A stretch of DNA of 11,368 bases, taken from NCBI GenBank assembly GCA_002399505.1, contig DHDT01000056.1, forward strand, positions 10,329 to 21,696, in the 5' to 3' direction. Position 1 is the first letter of the stretch; each line of letters opens with the position of its first letter. Positions 7,223 through 11,368 of this stretch are shown piece by piece. The notes under the pieces were generated by a model, which was not told the origin of the DNA, searched no databases, and saw nothing but the letters and a program-made list of their open reading frames with translations. This stretch comes from Caryophanales bacterium UBA4869. GTDB lineage: Bacteria > Bacillota_I > Bacilli_A > RFN20 > CAG-288. A program made the translations under genes and the position numbers.

Positions 7223-8355
7223 CTGAATACCTCCACACAGAGAGCCCAGACCAAACAAAGAAGAGCGAGAACAACGATAAGAGACAAAGCCAGAATGTTC
7301 TTCCAGGTGTAGGCGTTAGTTGACCATTTGCGATAATCGATAACAGAAGTACAGAGGTTTCCGATGAGAATTGAGAAGGCGACACCTTCAGGAAGGGCAC
7401 CGAACAATCTTATCATGACAGTGGAAACACCGAGTATGGCTCCGTATATCAATCGGCCAGGTCTGGTTATCGGACTGGTAACTGGGTCAGTCGCCATAAA
7501 GACAGCTCCAAAGAGAAGTCCTCCTGATAAAAACTCATAGCCTAAGAAATTGAAGACTCCGATTTCAGGCTGCTTGGCGTGGATGATAATACCGGCAAAG
7601 AGCATCAATAAAGAGAAAGTCCCCAGATAAGAAACGACAATTCTGAAATCAATAGTATGTCTGATAATAAGATAAATAAGACCGACAATGATACAGACCT
7701 TGCAAGTCTCTCCGATCATGCCGGGAATTCGGCCTAGGAAAAGATCAAGCAGAGAATAATCGCCGATGTTGAATACTAAGGCCTTGCTGCTTTCGATAAT
7801 CGTGGTGCTATTAGCTAAAGGCGTAGCGCCGGCCGTGACATCATAGTAACCAGTCGAGGTCGGATGATTGTATTTGGAGCCGAAGCAAAGCTCAGAGAAT
7901 ACCATTCCGACAGCTGCCGGATTGAAGATATTCTTGCCTGTTCCTCCAAATACCAGCTTTCCGATGATCTCACCAAACAAGGCTCCGGTGACAACCACAA
8001 AATAAATCAATCCTTCAGGATTGGTGGAAGCGGGTAGAATCAGGGCATAAATCAAAGCGCTGACTAACGGAACCAGGAAGCTGTTTATTCCATAGCCTTT
8101 GATAGAATGTTCCCATTTCTCCTTGATGGTATGTTTCTCACCATCATAGGGGATACGGTTTTTAATCAATATGAAGACAAATTCACAAAGTTCCATCGTC
8201 GCCACTGAGAGAAGGATATTTCTCAAGGCAGCAAGCTTATAGACAACTAGACTGAAGACGATGACTGGCAAAAGAGCGATGATGACATCGACCATCATCC
8301 TGGCCAGCGAGTCTTTTCTTCTTAAGTGCGGTGCGCTTTCTTTTATGATGTTCAT
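7219..8355 (-). CDS. rnfD: Rnf electron transport complex subunit D (membrane, covalent FMN)
   Basis: A 378-residue polytopic membrane subunit of the RnfD/NqrB family, which holds covalent FMN and forms much of the ion-translocation path. The flavinylation segment reads DVTAGATPL (172-180) with probable acceptor Thr178; the Ser/Thr usual three residues earlier is Ala175. Other conserved blocks are GKNIFNPAAVG (140-150), LLFGAVFMATDPVTSP (280-295) and LPEGVAFSILIGN (321-333). Its ATG overlaps the rnfC TGA as ATGA and no ribosome binding site is visible, so translation is probably coupled to rnfC. Length (usually about 310-350) is slightly above average. Confidence 0.94.
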   Translation of the reverse strand: MNIIKESAPHLRRKDSLARMMVDVIIALLPVIVFSLVVYKLAALRNILLSVATMELCEFVFILIKNRIPYDGEKHTIKEKWEHSIKGYGINSFLVPLVSALIYALILPASTNPEGLIYFVVVTGALFGEIIGKLVFGGTGKNIFNPAAVGMVFSELCFGSKYNHPTSTGYYDVTAGATPLANSTTIIESSKALVFNIGDYSLLDLFLGRIPGMIGETCKVCIIVGLIYLIIRHTIDFRIVVSYLGTFSLLMLFAGIIIHAKQPEIGVFNFLGYEFLSGGLLFGAVFMATDPVTSPITRPGRLIYGAILGVSTVMIRLFGALPEGVAFSILIGNLCTSVIDYRKWSTNAYTWKNILALSLIVVLALLCLVWALCVEVFR

Positions 8356-9662
8356 TTTAATTTAGCTATGACTTTCGCCCTTCTTATATAGTCAGTAACC
8401 GGAATCTTACTCGTACAGACATAAGTGCAAAGACCGCATTCGATACATTTGAGAGGATTTAGTTCTTTGATTTTTTCCTTGTTGACTGGCATGCTTCTCA
8501 TCGTCTCCATAATGGATATCGGTTCAAGTCCGGTGGGACAGGAGAGAACACAGCTTCCGCAGCGGATGCAGGGTTCTTCCTTATATTCCTTATGGTTGAG
8601 AACAATCACTGAGGTGACAGTCTTAGTGATAATGCAATCATCACTGGGAAGAGAAGCACCCATCATAGGACCGCCGAGAATAAAGGACTTGTCTATTTCC
8701 GGGTCTTTGTATCCTCCGCATCTTTCAATGATTGATTTAATAGGCGTTCCGATACGGACAACAAAGTTGGAAGGATGTTTAATTCCGTTTCCTGTAACGG
8801 ATATTCGTCTTTCATAAACAGGAAGATTGTATTTGATTGCATAGTATATTCCAATGACTGTCGAGACATTGAAATTGATTATTCCATAAGCTGAAGGCAA
8901 AGTCCCGGTCTTGACATCGATACCAGTCGCACTCTTGATCATGGAGATTTCCCAGCCCTGTGGATAGAAATTTCCGACCGGGCAGATGGTGATTCCCGAA
9001 CCTTCATAACGGCTGAGGAGTTCGCCGTAGACTTCTCTCAGTTCATGATACTTTTTCTTGACGCAGATTTTTGCGTCTTTACATCCGAAAGCCTGCTGAA
9101 TCAGCTTGATGCCTTCAATCAGATCTTCTGGACTTTCAAGCATCAGTCTCTTATCAGCTGTGATATAAGGTTCGCACTCGATACCGTTGATGAGGATAGT
9201 TTTAATGGGAGCTTTAGTCTGGAACTTGATATAGGTTGGGAAAGAAGATCCGCCTAAGCCGACACTGGCACAGTTTTTAATGATTTCAGTCATCTCATCT
9301 TTTGTAAGCTTGGCTATCTCCTCATCAGATCTCTCCTTGACAAAAGGATCCATCGTATCCTTGAAGTCATTCTTGATCTTGATGAAGTTGACCAGTTTTC
9401 CGCTTCGGTGATAGTGTTTTTCATATCCGACAAAGATGCCGGAACAGGAGGCGTGGATAGGCTGATCGAAAAAGGCAGCATGTCTGATGCCGATTGGCTG
9501 GCATAGATTCACATGATCCCCTTCTTTGATGAAAATCTCACTCTTGGGACAGCGGGCATTGTCAGTAGCCAGATATAGATATTCCGGTACTGGGGCCTTT
9601 ATTGTCGGAAGTTCCCCTAACAATCGCATCGTATCTTCAATGTGTGTAGCTTTTTTAATCAT
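8352..9662 (-). CDS. rnfC: Rnf electron transport complex subunit C (NAD(H)/FMN and Fe-S)
   Basis: A 436-residue peripheral cytoplasmic subunit that exchanges electrons with NAD+/NADH through FMN and two [4Fe-4S] clusters; it resembles complex I NuoF and NqrA. The N-terminal hybrid-barrel domain precedes the glycine-rich nucleotide site GLGGSSFPT (135-143) and INGIECEPYITADKRLM (158-174). Cluster one uses Cys365, Cys368, Cys371 and Cys375; cluster two uses Cys406, Cys409, Cys412 and Cys416. Length matches Firmicutes RnfC (about 440), without the long C-terminal extension of Proteobacteria. It is the first operon gene. The ribosome binding site before ATG 9662 is weak; a downstream in-frame Met12 has none better, so I kept the first ATG. 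Confidence 0.94.
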   Translation of the reverse strand: MIKKATHIEDTMRLLGELPTIKAPVPEYLYLATDNARCPKSEIFIKEGDHVNLCQPIGIRHAAFFDQPIHASCSGIFVGYEKHYHRSGKLVNFIKIKNDFKDTMDPFVKERSDEEIAKLTKDEMTEIIKNCASVGLGGSSFPTYIKFQTKAPIKTILINGIECEPYITADKRLMLESPEDLIEGIKLIQQAFGCKDAKICVKKKYHELREVYGELLSRYEGSGITICPVGNFYPQGWEISMIKSATGIDVKTGTLPSAYGIINFNVSTVIGIYYAIKYNLPVYERRISVTGNGIKHPSNFVVRIGTPIKSIIERCGGYKDPEIDKSFILGGPMMGASLPSDDCIITKTVTSVIVLNHKEYKEEPCIRCGSCVLSCPTGLEPISIMETMRSMPVNKEKIKELNPLKCIECGLCTYVCTSKIPVTDYIRRAKVIAKLK

Positions 9663-9690
9663 GTTGTTTTATTCTTGTATCAGTGTTTTT

Positions 9691-9699
9691 ATTATAGCA
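9691..9699 (-). promoter_or_regulatory. Extended -10 promoter of the rnf operon
   Basis: On the - strand the sequence reads TGCTATAAT: a consensus TATAAT preceded by the TGn extension. No good -35 box lies 16-18 bases upstream, which fits an extended -10 promoter. Transcription would start near 9684, giving a leader of about 20 bases before the rnfC ATG. Confidence 0.7.
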
Positions 9700-9858
9700 A
9701 AGTATCTAATCAATAATGACATTATTTTGCTCAATTTTGTTTTTGAAGTCGGCTTTTGAGCGCTCACTGCGCATAATCCCCTTCTAGCACGACAATTCTA
9801 AACTTTTTTTGCTCATTTGTCTAAAAATCCGCTCTTATTTGGATACCAAAAGAAATAA

Positions 9859-9886
9859 TTGTTTTTATCTATTCTGGGTTTATATA
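9859..9886 (+). promoter_or_regulatory. Candidate ktrB promoter (TTGTTT-N16-TATATA)
   Basis: TTGTTT at 9859-9864 and TATATA at 9881-9886 are separated by 16 bases. Transcription would begin near 9893, giving a leader of about 55 bases. The region is AT-rich, so a chance match is possible. Confidence 0.4.
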
Positions 9887-9931
9887 TACATTTTACCTAT
9901 TTTTATATCTATATATTCTTAATCTTACCTG

Positions 9932-9940
9932 TGTTAGAAT
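9932..9940 (+). promoter_or_regulatory. Candidate extended -10 box just before ktrB
   Basis: TGTTAGAAT fits TGn plus TAGAAT (one mismatch to TATAAT). If used, transcription would begin about 7 bases later, at or within two bases of the ktrB ATG, making the message leaderless or nearly so. No clear -35 box. Confidence 0.35.
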
Positions 9941-9948
9941 ACGTAGTT

Positions 9949-11307
9949 ATGAATGACACAGTGAATTCTGACCATTTAAAAATACCCAAAAAGAAGTTCC
10001 ATCTGATACAGCCATTGATGTTTGTCATCATTTCTTTTCTGTTAGTCATTTTGATCGGCTCCATCTTATTGGTTCTGCCTATCTCTTCTAGCGACATATC
10101 TACTCATCTTCATTATATCGATGCCTTGTTCTTATCCGTGTCTGCAGTCTGCGTCACCGGTCTTTCGACTATCGCCTCAATTGGAGATACTCTTTCAGTT
10201 TTCGGAAAGATAGTTATCTGCCTGCTTATTCAAATCGGCGGCTTAGGATTAGTGACCATTGTTTCCTTTATCATGGTCGCCTCAGGAAGAAGACTGGATT
10301 TATTTACAGCCAGTGTCGTCAAAGAATCGCTTAGTCAGTCGGGTTATTCAGAACTGAGGACTCTTTTAAAGCACATAATCATCATCACCATCGTCATGGA
10401 GACTTTCGGAGCGGGAACGAATCTGATAGTCTTTGCTTCCGATTATCCTTTCTGGGAGGCTTTGGGAATATCGATATTCCATTCCGTCTCTTCCTTTAAC
10501 AATGCCGGCTTTGATATCATCGGCTCTACTTCGATGATCGCCTATAAAGATAATATTCTTCTCAATCTCAACACCTGCTTCCTCATTCTCTGCGGTGGCT
10601 TAGGATTTTTAGTCTACGAAGATGTCTTCCTCTCAAGAAGATGGCATAAGTTCTCGATTCAGACCCGAATAGTCCTGATAACAAACGGAATACTGATCAT
10701 ACTTTCCTTCTTCCTAGTCAAAATTTTGCAGGGTGATTCCATCACCTGGCTTCAGGCCTTCTTCTATTCCGTCAACTTGAGAACGGCCGGTTTCACTACT
10801 TTTGATGTCGGAAATACCATCACTTCTTCCAATGTCATCCTCTCTGCTTTGCTGATGTTCATAGGCGGTTCCCCTCTATCGACATCCGGTGGCATCAAAA
10901 CTACTACTTTCTTCATAATACTTGCCTCTATCGGTTCTCTCTTCACTGGAAAACAGCCGATTGTCTATAAGAGAGAATTGAGCAAAGGCTGTATCAGAAA
11001 GGCCTTGATCTTATTCATAATCGCCTTACTCGGTGTCTTCTTAGGTATCTTCTTCATTTCCATCAATGAAGGAAACAAATTCACATTCACTCAGATGTTC
11101 TATGAATGCTTCTCCGCCTTTGGAACAGTGGGCACTTCTTTTGGAATTACCCCTTACCTATCGACTGGTAGTAAAATAGTGCTATGTACGTTAATGTTCT
11201 TTGGCCGAGTTGAACCGATGACTTTAATTTCATCCGTCAGCGAATCCATGAATCGGGAAGAAAAATTACATTACGCTAATATAGAAGCTGACGTAATTGT
11301 CGGCTAG
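9949..11307 (+). CDS. ktrB: KtrB/TrkH family potassium uptake membrane subunit
   Basis: A 452-residue membrane subunit of the Ktr K+ uptake system, a type that often needs Na+ (family knowledge). Four filter loops are clear: VCVTGLS (G71), NNAGFD (G187), RTAGF (G281) and GTVGTS (G395). The middle-gate/M3 region has IGGSPLSTSGGIKTTT (305-320), where SPLS replaces the usual SSGS. The C-terminus FFGRVEPMTL...ADVIVG is typical of KtrB rather than TrkH. I chose ATG 9949 because the protein then matches KtrB length (about 445-455). An earlier in-frame TTG (9859) would add a 30-residue hydrophobic extension. No Shine-Dalgarno sequence precedes the ATG. The TAG stop overlaps the ribosome binding site of ktrA. 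Confidence 0.92.
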   Translation: MNDTVNSDHLKIPKKKFHLIQPLMFVIISFLLVILIGSILLVLPISSSDISTHLHYIDALFLSVSAVCVTGLSTIASIGDTLSVFGKIVICLLIQIGGLGLVTIVSFIMVASGRRLDLFTASVVKESLSQSGYSELRTLLKHIIIITIVMETFGAGTNLIVFASDYPFWEALGISIFHSVSSFNNAGFDIIGSTSMIAYKDNILLNLNTCFLILCGGLGFLVYEDVFLSRRWHKFSIQTRIVLITNGILIILSFFLVKILQGDSITWLQAFFYSVNLRTAGFTTFDVGNTITSSNVILSALLMFIGGSPLSTSGGIKTTTFFIILASIGSLFTGKQPIVYKRELSKGCIRKALILFIIALLGVFLGIFFISINEGNKFTFTQMFYECFSAFGTVGTSFGITPYLSTGSKIVLCTLMFFGRVEPMTLISSVSESMNREEKLHYANIEADVIVG

Positions 11308-11311
11308 GAGG
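11306..11311 (+). promoter_or_regulatory. ktrA ribosome binding site overlapping the ktrB stop
   Basis: AGGAGG begins inside the TAG stop of ktrB and lies only four bases before the ktrA ATG. Ribosomes ending ktrB would sit on this site, which favours coupled, matched production of the two subunits. Confidence 0.8.
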
Positions 11312-11315
11312 AAAT

Positions 11316-11368
11316 ATGACAAACAGCAATGAAAAGAAAACTTTCGTCGTAATTGGTCTTGGTCAATT
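11316..11368 (+). CDS. ktrA: KtrA/TrkA family RCK regulator, 3'-truncated by window end
   Basis: Only 17 codons are visible: a short polar lead followed by TFVVIGLGQ, the first strand and the start of the GxGxF/G nucleotide-binding loop of an RCK_N domain. Directly following ktrB with coupled translation, it should be the cytoplasmic gating ring KtrA, which in the family binds ATP/ADP and, through RCK_C, c-di-AMP. The latter part cannot be seen here. Confidence 0.85.
   Translation, partial: MTNSNEKKTFVVIGLGQ

Larger units (their letters stand above)
9663..9948. other. Divergent intergenic region between rnfC and ktrB
   Basis: These 286 bases hold no credible gene. They contain the rnfC promoter and ktrB promoter candidates. 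There is also an 8-bp palindrome, GAGCGCTC, at 9758-9765, and a repeated TTTTGCTCA at 9725-9733 and 9807-9815. The ktrB-proximal 100 bases are AT-rich and pyrimidine-rich. I found no convincing riboswitch or terminator in it. Confidence 0.75.

Noticed and set aside
4709..9662. Nqr (Na+-NADH:quinone reductase) operon instead of Rnf
   Set aside because: No NqrF-type flavin reductase is present, and the first gene is a true RnfC with two C-terminal 4Fe-4S motifs, followed by the Rnf order D-G-E-A-B.
9758..9772. GAGCGCTC palindrome and the small GCGC hairpin as an operator
   Set aside because: The repeat is too short and occurs once; nothing links it to a known regulator site.
9859..9948. TTG start extending KtrB by 30 residues
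   Set aside because: The extension is a low-complexity hydrophobic stretch from an AT-rich promoter region, has no ribosome binding site and exceeds family length.
9700..9948. c-di-AMP (ydaO-type) riboswitch ahead of ktrB
   Set aside because: Such riboswitches control some ktr genes, but I cannot find the conserved sequence blocks or a terminator hairpin here, and the space before ATG is mostly AT-rich.

Overview
The window reads as chromosomal DNA of an anaerobic Bacillota (Firmicutes), with moderately low GC, strong AGGAGG-type ribosome binding sites and tightly packed, overlapping genes. The standard genetic code applies: TAA, TGA and TAG all end genes, and TGG encodes Trp. The Rnf gene order C-D-G-E-A-B is the one known from Clostridia-type anaerobes, and KtrAB is typical of Firmicutes. 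An Erysipelotrichia-like gut bacterium is my best guess, but nothing here proves it.

Left block (1-4650, + strand): a potassium-uptake operon. It holds the 3' end of a TrkA-type RCK gene without an RCK_C domain, a second RCK protein (TrkA), the membrane channel TrkH, a KdpD-like sensor kinase and a KdpE-like response regulator. The kinase frame is broken by one TAG codon at 3377-3379, between the phospho-accepting His helix and the ATPase domain. Everything downstream of it is intact. No kdpFABC pump is present, so the two-component system most likely serves the Trk genes. A bidirectional terminator hairpin (4659-4690) closes this operon and the convergent one.

Middle block (9662-4709, - strand): a seven-gene Rnf operon, rnfC-rnfD-rnfG-rnfE-rnfA-(85-aa Cys protein)-rnfB. 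Rnf is a membrane ferredoxin:NAD+ oxidoreductase that pumps Na+ or H+. Two features are unusual. RnfB is only 110 aa: it keeps the membrane anchor and the first Fe-S motif but has none of the C-terminal ferredoxin-like clusters. Just upstream of it lies an extra 85-aa single-helix protein whose Cys motif (NC-x2-C-x3-GCH) echoes the one in RnfB. This may be a reduced or rewired Rnf.

Right block (9663-11368): a 286-base divergent intergenic region carries a very good extended -10 promoter for rnfC and weaker promoter candidates for ktrB. It is followed by ktrB and the first 17 codons of ktrA. KtrB has no visible ribosome binding site.

Taken together, two K+ uptake systems of the TrkH/KtrB superfamily flank an ion-pumping Rnf complex. 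Ktr-type uptake is often Na+-dependent, so a functional link through cation gradients and membrane potential is plausible, but it is inference. I saw no tRNA, rRNA, CRISPR, insertion sequence or prophage sign.
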